From assembly GCF_013363975.1 (NCBI RefSeq), contig NZ_JABWGN010000004.1, positions 124,001 to 188,000 of the forward strand: a stretch of DNA of 64,000 nt. Direction: 5' to 3'. Shown piece by piece: positions 25,332-33,580 of this stretch; within the stretch, counting starts at the first letter, position 1; the number at the start of each line of letters is the position of its first letter. The notes under the pieces were generated by a model. It saw only the letters and a list, made by a program, of their open reading frames with translations, had not been told where the DNA came from and searched no databases. The translations under genes and the position numbers were made by a program. The DNA comes from Nonomuraea montanisoli. Lineage in GTDB: Bacteria; Actinomycetota; Actinomycetes; Streptosporangiales; Streptosporangiaceae.

Positions 25332-26617
25332 CGGCGCCTGCCGGCGTGCTGGTCGTGGGAGCCTCGGCGGGCGGCCTGGCCGTCGCGGAGGCGCTGCGGC
25401 GCCAGGGCCACCGGGGCGGCCTGACCGTCCTCGGCGCCGAGGCGCACCCTCCCTACGACCGGCCGCCGCTGTCCAAGCAGGTGCTCCGCGGGGCGTGGGA
25501 GCGCGAGCGGGCGCACCTGCGCTCGGCGGAGCAGCTCGGCGCGCTGGAGGCGGAGCTCGTGCTCGGCGACGCGGCCGTCCGCCTCGACGTGGCCGCCCGC
25601 GAGGTGCTGACGGCCGCCGGCCGGACCCTGCGCGCCGACGCCGTCGTCCTGGCCACCGGCGTGACGCCGTGCCGGCTCCCGGGCCAGGACGGGCTGGCGG
25701 GCGTCCACGTGCTGCGCACCCTGGACGACGCGCTCGCGCTGCGCGAGCACCTGCTGGCCGGCCCGCGGCTCGTCGTGGTCGGCGAGGGCGTGCTGGGGGC
25801 CGAGGTCGCCGCCACGGCCCGCGGCATGGGCCTCGACGTCACCCTCGCCGGCCTGGGCCGGGCCGTCCTGGCCGACCAGCTCGGCGACCGGATCGGCGGG
25901 GCGCTCACCCGGCTGCACGCCGAGCGGGGCGTCCGGCTGCGGCTGGGCGCCGCCGTCCGCGAACTGACCGGCTCCGGCGGCCGGGTCACGGGTGTGCGGC
26001 TGGCCACGGGCGAGCTGCTGCCCGCCGACGCGGTCGTGGTCGCGGTCGGCTCGCGCCCGGCCACGGGCTGGCTGGCCGGCAGCGGCCTGCCGGTGGACGA
26101 CGGGGTGGTGTGCGACGCCTTCTGCCGCGCGGCGCCCGGCGTGTACGCGGTGGGCGACGTCGCCTCCTGGCACCACGAGGGCCTGGGCAGGCGGCTGCGG
26201 CTGGAGAACCGGACCAACGCCGTCGAGCAGGCCCAGATCGTGGCGGCCAACGTCCTCGGCGGCGAGCGGCCGTACGTGCCGGTCCCGTACTTCTGGACCG
26301 ACCAGTACGACGTCAAGATCCAGGCGTACGGACTGCCCACGGCGGCCGCCGAGGTGGAGGTCGTCGAGGGCGACCCCGAGGACGGCCGCTTCGTCGCGCT
26401 CTACCGGGAGGGCGGCGCGGTCACCGGCGTCCTCGGCTGGAACATGGCCAAGGCCGCCCGCCTGCGCCGCCCGCTCGTGGCCGCGGCGATGGCCCCCGCC
26501 ACGTCACCCGCCACGTCACCCGCCACGCCGTCCCCCGCCACGCCGTCCCCCGCCGCGTCACCCGCGACGCCGTCCCCTGCCGCGGCTCCGGCCGCGCGCG
26601 TGAACACGCGGGCCTAG
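25328..26617 (+). CDS. Ferredoxin reductase, FAD-dependent
   Basis: A 429-residue NAD(P)H:ferredoxin reductase of the putidaredoxin-reductase type. The FAD site is VVGASAGGLAVAEALRRQG, with HPPYDRPPLSKQ after it; the NAD site is VVVGEGVLGAEVAATARGMG; the second FAD contact is GVYAVGDVASW. The TTG at 25328 overlaps the ferredoxin stop (TTGA) and gives a normal N-terminus. The C-terminus has a Ser-Pro-Ala-Thr repeat tail (about 30 residues, coded by repeats at 26500-26590) beyond the usual end. Confidence 0.92.
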   Translation: MTAPAGVLVVGASAGGLAVAEALRRQGHRGGLTVLGAEAHPPYDRPPLSKQVLRGAWERERAHLRSAEQLGALEAELVLGDAAVRLDVAAREVLTAAGRTLRADAVVLATGVTPCRLPGQDGLAGVHVLRTLDDALALREHLLAGPRLVVVGEGVLGAEVAATARGMGLDVTLAGLGRAVLADQLGDRIGGALTRLHAERGVRLRLGAAVRELTGSGGRVTGVRLATGELLPADAVVVAVGSRPATGWLAGSGLPVDDGVVCDAFCRAAPGVYAVGDVASWHHEGLGRRLRLENRTNAVEQAQIVAANVLGGERPYVPVPYFWTDQYDVKIQAYGLPTAAAEVEVVEGDPEDGRFVALYREGGAVTGVLGWNMAKAARLRRPLVAAAMAPATSPATSPATPSPATPSPAASPATPSPAAAPAARVNTRA

Positions 26618-26641
26618 GCCCGCCAGGAAGAGAGAAGTCTC

Positions 26642-28090
26642 ATGGAGGACTCCACGCCCGCCACGCGTCCGGGCGGGATCGTCACCGTGATGGCGGTGGC
26701 CGGCATCGTCGCCTCGCTCATGCAGACGCTGGTCGTGCCCCTGGTCGGCGAGCTGCCGAAGCTCCTCGGCACGACCGCGTCGAACGCCTCGTGGGTCATC
26801 ACCGCCACGCTGCTCGCGGGCGCGGTCACCACGCCGGTCATCGGCCGCCTCGGCGACCTGTACGGCAAGCGCCGCATGATGCTGGTGTGCGCGGTCCCCC
26901 TGGTCGCCGGATCCGTGATCTGCGCGCTGTCCGGCTCGCTGGTCCCCATGGTCGTCGGCCGGGGGATGCAGGGCATGGGCATGGGCCTGATCCCGCTCGG
27001 CATCAGCGCCCTGCGCGACCTGCTGCCGCCCGACCGGCTGGGCCCCTCGATCGCGCTCATGAGCTCCTCCATGGGCATCGGCGGAGCGCTCGGGCTGCCG
27101 CTCTCGGCCGCGGTCGCCGAGTACGCGAGCTGGCGGGTGCTGTTCTGGGTGTCGGCCGCGCTGAGCGTTCTGGTCGGCACGCTGATCCGGCTGCTGGTGC
27201 CCGCCACGCCCGGCCGGGCGTCCGGGCGGCTCGACGTCGCCGGCGCGCTCGGGCTCGGGGTGGGGCTGGTCTGCCTGTTGCTGGGCGTCTCCAAGGGCGG
27301 CGACTGGGGCTGGTCGAGCGGCACCACGCTCGGGCTGCTCGGCGCCGCGCTGGTCGCCCTGCTGGTGTGGGGCTGGTGGGAGCTGCGCGCCGGGGATCCG
27401 CTGGTGGACCTGCGCGTCACCGCCCGGCCGCAGGTGCTGCTCACGAACCTGGCCTCGATCGTGGTGGGCTTCGCGATGTACGCGCAGGCGCTGGTCGTCA
27501 TGCAGATCCTCCAGCTCCCCGAGGCCACCGGGTACGGCCTGGGCCAGTCGATGCTGGGCGCCGGCCTCTGGATGGCGCCCTCGGGGCTCATGATGATGAT
27601 CGTCTCCCCGATCGGGGCGCGCCTGTCGGCCGCCCGGGGGCCGAAGGTCACGCTGATCGTCGGCAGCCTCGTCATGGCGCTCGGGTACGGCTCCTCCATG
27701 GTGCTGCTCGGCTCCACCTGGGGCCTGCTGGTCGTCACGTGCGTCTGCAACATCGGCGTCGGGTTCGCCTACGGCTCGATGCCGGCCCTCATCATGGGCG
27801 CGGTGCCGCGTTCGGAGACGGCCGCGGCCAACAGCTTCAACACGCTGATGCGCTCCATCGGCACCACGGTGTCGGCCGCGGTCGTGGGCGTCGTCCTGTC
27901 GCAGATGACCGTCAGCCTCGGCGCGCACGTCCTGCCGTCCGAGGCGGGCTTCCGTACCGGGATGCTGGTCGGCTGCGGCGCCGCGCTGCTCGCCGCCGCC
28001 GTCACCCTGGCCCTGCCGGGGCGCCGGGCCGCCGCCGCGGCGGAGGAGCCCGGCGTCCCGGCGGCGTCACTGGCCCGGTCGGAGCGCTGA
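26642..28090 (+). CDS. MFS drug transporter, DHA2 type
   Basis: A 482-residue, about 14-helix major facilitator. The motif A region is GRLGDLYGKRRMM, and motif C-like SSSMGIGGALGLPLSAAVAEYASWR follows. It lies 25 bp after the ferredoxin reductase and 60 bp before the second P450, so it probably exports the P450 product or protects the cell from the substrate. Confidence 0.9.
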   Translation: MEDSTPATRPGGIVTVMAVAGIVASLMQTLVVPLVGELPKLLGTTASNASWVITATLLAGAVTTPVIGRLGDLYGKRRMMLVCAVPLVAGSVICALSGSLVPMVVGRGMQGMGMGLIPLGISALRDLLPPDRLGPSIALMSSSMGIGGALGLPLSAAVAEYASWRVLFWVSAALSVLVGTLIRLLVPATPGRASGRLDVAGALGLGVGLVCLLLGVSKGGDWGWSSGTTLGLLGAALVALLVWGWWELRAGDPLVDLRVTARPQVLLTNLASIVVGFAMYAQALVVMQILQLPEATGYGLGQSMLGAGLWMAPSGLMMMIVSPIGARLSAARGPKVTLIVGSLVMALGYGSSMVLLGSTWGLLVVTCVCNIGVGFAYGSMPALIMGAVPRSETAAANSFNTLMRSIGTTVSAAVVGVVLSQMTVSLGAHVLPSEAGFRTGMLVGCGAALLAAAVTLALPGRRAAAAAEEPGVPAASLARSER

Positions 28091-28150
28091 ACGCCGGGCA
28101 GCTCACGCCCGGGACCACCCGAACATCCCCACGAACGCGAGGAGAGCGCG

Positions 28151-29377
28151 ATGACCGACACGTTGAGCGCGGCCGGCGGAGAGACGGCCGGCGTCCCGGA
28201 GTTCCCCATGCCCAGGGCGGCCCGGTGCCCGTTCGACCCGCCGCCGGGCCTGCGGTCCCTGCAGGAGGAGGGCCCGCTGGCCCGGGTCCGGCTGTGGGAC
28301 GGCAGCACGCCGTGGGTGGTGACCCGTTACGCCGAGCAGCGGGCGCTGATGGCGGACCCGAGGGTCAGCGCCGACATCACGCGGCCCGGCTATCCGGCGC
28401 AGGCCCCCATGCCCAAGGGCTCGTTCGCCAGCTTCATCCTGATGGACGACCCCGAGCACCACCGGCTGCGCCGCATGGTGCAGGCGCCGTTCACGGTCAA
28501 GCGGGTGGAGGAGATGCGCCCGGCCGTGCAGCGGATCGTGGACGACCTGATCGACGCCGTGCTGGCCGGCCCGAAGCCGGTGGACCTGGTGGAGGCGTTC
28601 GCCCTGCCGGTGCCCTCGCTGGTGATCTGCGAGCTGCTCGGCGTGCCGTACGACGACCATGACTTCTTCCAGGACAACAGCAAGACCGTCATCAGGCGCG
28701 ACGCCGCGCCCGAGGAGCGGGCCGCCGCCGGTGCCCGGCTGAACGCGTACCTGGACGACCTGGTGGGACGCAAGCTCGCCGAACCGGCGGACGACCTGCT
28801 GTCACGGCTGACCGGGCGGATCGAGGCCGGTGAGCTGTCGCGGGCGGAGGCCGCGCAGATGGGCGTCCTGCTCCTCATCGCCGGGCACGAGACCACCGCG
28901 AACATGATCGCGCTCGGCACGCTGGCCCTGCTGCGGCACCCGGACCAGCTCGCGCTCCTGCGCGAGTCCGACGACCCGAAGCTGGTCGCGGGGGCGGTCG
29001 AGGAGCTGCTGCGCTACCTCAACATCACCCACAGCGGGCGCCGCCGCGTCGCCCTGGAGGACATCGAGATCTCCGGTCAGGTCATCCGCGCGGGCGAGGG
29101 CATGATCATGGCGAACGACATCGCGAACCGCGACCCCGAGGTCTTCCCCGGCCCCGACGACCTGGACCTGCGGCGGGACGCCCCCCGCCATGTGGCCTTC
29201 GGGTTCGGGGTGCACCAGTGCCTGGGACAGCCGCTGGCCCGCATGGAGCTCCAGGTGGTCTACAGCACCCTGTACCGGCGGATCCCCACCCTGAGCCTGG
29301 CCACCGACCTGGACCGCGTCCCGTTCAAGCACGACGGCCAGGTCTACGGCGTCTACGAGCTGCCCGTCACGTGGTAG
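28151..29377 (+). CDS. Cytochrome P450 (second of cluster)
   Basis: A 408-residue P450. The I-helix motif is AGHETTANM, and the heme loop AFGFGVHQCLGQPLARMEL carries the cysteine ligand. Similar to CYP105-type enzymes in layout. It has no ferredoxin of its own, so it likely shares the ferredoxin/reductase pair upstream. ATG with GAGGAGAGC site. Confidence 0.93.
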   Translation: MTDTLSAAGGETAGVPEFPMPRAARCPFDPPPGLRSLQEEGPLARVRLWDGSTPWVVTRYAEQRALMADPRVSADITRPGYPAQAPMPKGSFASFILMDDPEHHRLRRMVQAPFTVKRVEEMRPAVQRIVDDLIDAVLAGPKPVDLVEAFALPVPSLVICELLGVPYDDHDFFQDNSKTVIRRDAAPEERAAAGARLNAYLDDLVGRKLAEPADDLLSRLTGRIEAGELSRAEAAQMGVLLLIAGHETTANMIALGTLALLRHPDQLALLRESDDPKLVAGAVEELLRYLNITHSGRRRVALEDIEISGQVIRAGEGMIMANDIANRDPEVFPGPDDLDLRRDAPRHVAFGFGVHQCLGQPLARMELQVVYSTLYRRIPTLSLATDLDRVPFKHDGQVYGVYELPVTW

Positions 29378-29411
29378 CGCCGGGCCGACGAGAAGAGACG
29401 AGGAGAACCGC

Positions 29412-29522
29412 GTGCTGCTCGACCCTGCGCCCCCCGCCGGGCCGGCCGGGGACGTGCGGGTGCTGCGGGCCGGCCGCCCGCTGAGGAGAATGCCTTGCCC
29501 GCCGCTTCCGCCGCGCGCATGA
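29412..29522 (+). CDS. Possible 36-residue peptide
   Basis: A GTG preceded by an excellent GACGAGGAGAA ribosome site opens a 36-codon frame (VLLDPAPPAGPAGDVRVLRAG...) ending at TGA 29520-29522. It lies between the second P450 and a membrane protein gene. No family is recognised; the reading may be chance in GC-rich DNA. Confidence 0.25.
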   Translation: MLLDPAPPAGPAGDVRVLRAGRPLRRMPCPPLPPRA

Positions 29523-29529
29523 TGGCACG

Positions 29530-30012
29530 GTGGAGCTGGTGCTCGGCGTCTTCGCCGCCCTCCTGGGGACCTTGGCCCTCCTGCGCGACGTGCTGGACTG
29601 GAAGCTGCCCAGGAAACGGCGCGTCATCGAGCGGGACGAGCGCGCGCCGGCTCCGGTCCCCATGGCGGCGCCGGCGGGGCACGACAGACCGCTCGGCTCC
29701 GGCGGGGTCTGGGTGGCGCTGACGATGCAGGCCCTCCTCGTCCTGTTCACCGTCGACGTGGCCCTCGGCCTGGGGTCGTTCTCCGTCACCATCCCCGGCG
29801 GGAGCCCGTCGGCGGCGGGCGGGCTGTGGTCGCTCGCGGTGTTATTGCTGGTGATGTCCCTGGCCTACGGGGCGACGGGGCTCTATGTGCGCTCGAAGGA
29901 CATGCTCGTCGGGCCGATCAGTGATCGTGCCCGCCTGTACGTCTGGTCCGGGGGCATCGGACTGGCGGCCGCCGCCCTGCTGCTGATCCTGCGTGGCGGC
30001 GACATGTTCTGA
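29530..30012 (+). CDS. Hypothetical membrane protein
   Basis: A 160-residue protein with about four hydrophobic segments (residues 1-20, 60-80, 95-115, 138-155) and a basic/proline-rich loop. No family recognised. It follows the P450 cluster on the same strand and precedes the divergent-style promoter of the FAD monooxygenase. GTG start. Confidence 0.55.
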   Translation: MELVLGVFAALLGTLALLRDVLDWKLPRKRRVIERDERAPAPVPMAAPAGHDRPLGSGGVWVALTMQALLVLFTVDVALGLGSFSVTIPGGSPSAAGGLWSLAVLLLVMSLAYGATGLYVRSKDMLVGPISDRARLYVWSGGIGLAAAALLLILRGGDMF

Positions 30013-30063
30013 GACGCGGCGCCGCCGTAGGAAACGATCATCGAGGCTCGCCGAATTAGTAAT

Positions 30064-30076
30064 CGGTACGGTACCG
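30064..30076. promoter_or_regulatory. 13-bp palindrome before FAD monooxygenase
   Basis: CGGTACGGTACCG is a perfect inverted repeat about a central G, 8 bp before the ATG at 30085, so a bound repressor would cover the ribosome site or early transcript. The TetR gene at the end of the same operon is the likely binder. Confidence 0.55.
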
Positions 30077-30084
30077 TTTATTAA

Positions 30085-31689
30085 ATGACGGACACCGTAC
30101 TCGTCGCGGGCGCCGGCCCCACCGGGCTGGCCCTCGCCGCGCACCTCGCCCTCCACGACATCCCCGTGCGGCTGATCGACGCCGCCCCCGCCCCCGCCAC
30201 CACCTCGCGGGCCCTCGGGCTGCAGCCCCGCGGGGCCGAGGTCCTGGAACGGATCGGCGCGCTCGGCGACCTGCCCGAACGCTCACAGCGCTCGCTCACC
30301 ATGTCCTACAACGAGGGCTCCCGCACCGTCCTGCGGATGCGGGTCGGCCAGGCGCTCGCCGGCCAGCCGAAACAGGCGCTGCTGATCTCGCAGGCCGAGG
30401 TCGAGGGCGTGCTGCGGGAACGGCTGCGCGAGCTGGGCGTCGAGGTGGAGTGGGGCGTCCGGCTGGTCGGGGCCGAGCAGGACGGCGCGGGCGTCGCCGC
30501 CGCCGTCCGGACGGACGACGGCGCCGAGCGGCACGTCGAGGCGCAGTGGCTGGCCGGCTGCGACGGCGCGCACAGCGCCGTGCGCAAGCTCGCCGGGATC
30601 GGCTTCCCCGGCCGCAAGCTCATCGAGCGCCTGCTGATGGCCGACGTGCGGGCCCGCTGGCCCTTCGATCGCAACGGCAGCACGACCTGGATGGACGCCG
30701 GCCGCATGCTGTCGGTGACCGCCCTGCCCGACGACACCTGGCGGATCTTCACCGAGCCGCCCGCGGACCTGCCGGAGGGCCTGTCCGACGACGAGATCGC
30801 CGACCGGGTGCTGGCGGAGTTCTCCCGCCGCAGCGGCGTCGGCCTCGACACGGTCATGGAGATCCGCTGGGTCACCGAGTTCCGGATCCACCGGCGGCTC
30901 GCCGACGCCTACCGCCGCGGCCGGATCCTGCTGGCCGGCGACGCCGCCCACATCCAGAGCCCCTCCGGCGGGCAAGGGCAGAACACCGGTCTGGGCGACG
31001 CCGAGAACCTGGCCTGGAAGCTCGTCCTGGTGGCGCGCGGGCGCGCCGACGCGCGGCTGCTCGACACGTACGAGGGCGAGCGGCGCCCGCTGGCGCGTAC
31101 CGTGCTGCGGGCCACCAGCACGGCGGTGGACGTCATGCTGCCCGACACCGCGTGGAAACGCCTGGTCCGCGACAAAGTGGTCCTGCCGGCCGTGCGCCTG
31201 CCCGCCGTGCAGCGGCGGCTGTGGCTGGCGGCCTCCCAGCTCGGCATCGGCTACCGGGGCGGGCCGCTGGCCTCCGCGTCGCACCGATGGGCCTCCGGCC
31301 CGCAGCCGGGCGACCGGATGCCGGACCTCACCTGCCTGGACGCGGGCGGCGAGGAGGTCACCCTGCACGCGGCCGTCTCCGGACGCTGGGTGGTGCTGGC
31401 GGCCGACCGGCGCGTCGCGGACCGGCACGCCGAGGCCGCCGCGGCCCGCCTGGGCGGCGATCTCGTCACCGTCCTCGTCCCCGCGCCCGGCGCGGCCGAC
31501 GCCGCGGGGGTGGACGCGCGCGACGTGGTGCTGGTCCGTCCCGACGGGCACATCGGTTGGCGTGGCCGTCCGGCACCCGACAGACTGGCGGCATGGATCG
31601 ACGAGGTGCTGTGGCCGGTGCAGAGCGCGGCCGTCCCCGTGACCCGGGCAACGACGCCGCGATCCTCGACGCGGCGCTGGACCTGCTGA
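30085..31689 (+). CDS. FAD-dependent aromatic/polyketide monooxygenase
   Basis: A 534-residue class A flavin hydroxylase (PHBH/RdmE/TetX-like). FAD motif GxGxxG in VLVAGAGPTGLALAAHLALHD, the DG-type motif in WLAGCDGAHSAVRKLAG, and GDAAHIQSPSGGQGQNTGLGDAENLAWKL. The last 130 residues form the thioredoxin-like domain of phenol-hydroxylase relatives (WVVLAADRR...). The 3' end overlaps the tetR gene by 97 nt. Confidence 0.9.
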   Translation: MTDTVLVAGAGPTGLALAAHLALHDIPVRLIDAAPAPATTSRALGLQPRGAEVLERIGALGDLPERSQRSLTMSYNEGSRTVLRMRVGQALAGQPKQALLISQAEVEGVLRERLRELGVEVEWGVRLVGAEQDGAGVAAAVRTDDGAERHVEAQWLAGCDGAHSAVRKLAGIGFPGRKLIERLLMADVRARWPFDRNGSTTWMDAGRMLSVTALPDDTWRIFTEPPADLPEGLSDDEIADRVLAEFSRRSGVGLDTVMEIRWVTEFRIHRRLADAYRRGRILLAGDAAHIQSPSGGQGQNTGLGDAENLAWKLVLVARGRADARLLDTYEGERRPLARTVLRATSTAVDVMLPDTAWKRLVRDKVVLPAVRLPAVQRRLWLAASQLGIGYRGGPLASASHRWASGPQPGDRMPDLTCLDAGGEEVTLHAAVSGRWVVLAADRRVADRHAEAAAARLGGDLVTVLVPAPGAADAAGVDARDVVLVRPDGHIGWRGRPAPDRLAAWIDEVLWPVQSAAVPVTRATTPRSSTRRWTC

Positions 31690-32198
31690 TCGAGCGCGGA
31701 GCCGGGGGCACCAGCATCGAGGGGGTCGCCCAGCGCGCCGGCGTGGCGAAGCTGACCGTCTACCGGCGGTGGCGTACCAGGGAGGACCTGCTGATGGCCG
31801 CCCTGGAGCACGCCCGCGACCCGGACCTCCAGGGACCGCCCTCCGCCGGAGGGTCCCTGGAGGAGGTGATCGGGCACGTGGCGGCGCTCCTGAGCCGTCC
31901 CCGCTTCCGCGCGCTGATGGCGCGCGTCATCGGGGCGTCGGTGGACCATCCCAAGCTGGTGACCGCCTACACCGAGCGGCACCTCCGGCCGCGCCTGGAG
32001 GCCCTGGCCGAGGTGGCCCGGCAGGCCGTGGCCGACGGGCAGCTCCCGCCGGGCACCGACCCGGGCGTCCTGGAGGACGTCCTGGCCGGCTCGATCGGGT
32101 TCGTCCTGCTGCGGGGCGAGGAGGAGGTGACCGCGGCCGAGGTCGAGCGGCGCCTGCGGGCGCTGCTGGGGTACGTCGGGTACGAGCCGCCCGGGTAG
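31593..32198 (+). CDS. TetR-family repressor
   Basis: A 201-residue TetR protein with AAILDAALDLLIERGAGGTSIEGVA and VAKLTVYRRWRTREDLLMAA. The ATG at 31593 lies inside the monooxygenase gene; a GTG at 31611 is a second possible start. The C-terminal TetR_C_33-like ligand domain follows. It probably represses its own operon through the palindrome at 30064. Confidence 0.87.
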   Translation: MDRRGAVAGAERGRPRDPGNDAAILDAALDLLIERGAGGTSIEGVAQRAGVAKLTVYRRWRTREDLLMAALEHARDPDLQGPPSAGGSLEEVIGHVAALLSRPRFRALMARVIGASVDHPKLVTAYTERHLRPRLEALAEVARQAVADGQLPPGTDPGVLEDVLAGSIGFVLLRGEEEVTAAEVERRLRALLGYVGYEPPG

Positions 32199-32311
32199 GT
32201 CCCCGGTCCGCGCGCGGGCGCCTGGGTAGGTCGGGACTACTCAGGCGCGCCGGCCCGCCGTCGCGCACCGTCGGAGGGGAAGCGAGATCCGACTGCGAGG
32301 AGCGCATCCCC

Positions 32312-32986
32312 ATGATCCCCACGGTTACACGAAGGCTCGCCACCGCGGCGGGCACGTCCGCCCTGGCGCTGGCCGCCCTGCTGCCCTCCGCCCCCGCGCA
32401 CGCGACGTCACCCGCCGCGCGGGGCGCGGCGGCGAACTGCGCGTTCGCCGACGAGACCGTCAGGACGCCGCAGTGGTACCGGGCCCACAACCCCGACTGG
32501 AGCAACAGCCGGGTGCAGGCGACCGTCACGCTGAACGAGGCGTTCGCGAACAGCGCGGTGCGCTGCCTGGTCAACGCGGAGCGCACGGCGAGGGGCCTGC
32601 CTGCCCTGCGGGAGGTGCTGCGGCTGTTCGACGCGGCCGACGCCCACACCAAGGCCGCCAAGCAGATCAAGTGGTGGACGGACGGGGCGGACTTCCACGT
32701 CAACCCGCGCACCAGGAGCGGCCCCGGTGACCGTGTCCGGGCGGCCGGGTACTGCCCGTCCGGCACGTGGCAGGTGCTGGAGAACGTCTACCAGGGCTGG
32801 GGGACGGGCGGCGCGACCCCGAGAGCCGCGGTGACCTGGTGGATGGGCAGCCCGCCGCACCGGGCCGCCATCCTCGACACGCGGATGGCGGAGACGGGCA
32901 CCTCGGTGCGGCACGGCTCGGCGCGGCCGAACGTCACCTCCGACCACCAGCTCGTGGCGACCCAGGTGTTCGGCGTCTGCCGCTGA
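32312..32986 (+). CDS. Secreted CAP (SCP/PR1) domain protein
   Basis: A 224-residue exported protein. The signal peptide (RRLATAAGTSALALAALLPSAPAHA) ends near residue 31. The CAP domain shows VRCLVNAERTARGLPAL, HTKAAKQIKWW, ENVYQGWG, and WWMGSPPHRAAILDTRMAETG, close to YkwD-type bacterial proteins. Two cysteine pairs probably form disulfides. The family has cell-wall or small-molecule binding roles; nothing specific is known here. Confidence 0.87.
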   Translation: MIPTVTRRLATAAGTSALALAALLPSAPAHATSPAARGAAANCAFADETVRTPQWYRAHNPDWSNSRVQATVTLNEAFANSAVRCLVNAERTARGLPALREVLRLFDAADAHTKAAKQIKWWTDGADFHVNPRTRSGPGDRVRAAGYCPSGTWQVLENVYQGWGTGGATPRAAVTWWMGSPPHRAAILDTRMAETGTSVRHGSARPNVTSDHQLVATQVFGVCR

Positions 32987-32998
32987 CCCGCCGCGTCC

Positions 32999-33580
32999 TC
33001 ACCGGCGCGAGTGCCCGGCGAGGATCTGGGACACGGTCAGGACGCGGATCAGCGGCTCGTACAGCCGCATGAGGTCCAGGGCCCGCACGTGGCTGGCGTC
33101 GTCCGCGCCCGCGCACGCGTCGGCGGCGACGACCACCTCGACGCCGGCGTCAGCGGCGGCCAGGGCCGTGGACAGCACGCAGCAGTCGGTGGACACCCCC
33201 GCGAGGATCAGCCGGCCGTCGCCGCCGACCCGGCCGGCCAGCTCGGGCGTCCACTTGCCGAACGTCGTGGCGTCCAGGGTCGGTCCGGCGTCGGCGGCGA
33301 ACGCGTCGACGATCTCGTACGTGCGGGAGTCGGGGGGTTGCCGGGCGAACGGCCAGCGCTCGTAGTAGTCGGCCCAGGCCCCGGCGGGGTGCTCGGGCGC
33401 GACGAAGCGGGTGAACGTGACCCGGGGGCCGAAGGCCCGGACGAGCCGCCGGATCGGGTCGACGGTCTCGGCGAAGCGCGGGGCGAACCAGTCGCTGTCC
33501 GGTTCGCCGAAGACGCGCTGCATGTCGATGACCGCGAGCCACGCCTCCCGGTCGCGGAACCTGGGTGCGCCGTCCGTCAT
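32999..33580 (-). CDS. Isochorismatase-family cysteine hydrolase
   Basis: A 193-residue amidohydrolase. The catalytic triad is seen as Asp in LAVIDMQRVFG, Lys in TFGKWTPEL and Cys in AGVSTDCCVLSTALAA. It overlaps the end of an NCS1 permease by 4 nt, so the operon imports and then cleaves an amide, perhaps a nucleobase-, hydantoin- or carbamoyl-type compound (inference from permease class). Confidence 0.88.
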   Translation of the reverse strand: MTDGAPRFRDREAWLAVIDMQRVFGEPDSDWFAPRFAETVDPIRRLVRAFGPRVTFTRFVAPEHPAGAWADYYERWPFARQPPDSRTYEIVDAFAADAGPTLDATTFGKWTPELAGRVGGDGRLILAGVSTDCCVLSTALAAADAGVEVVVAADACAGADDASHVRALDLMRLYEPLIRVLTVSQILAGHSRR

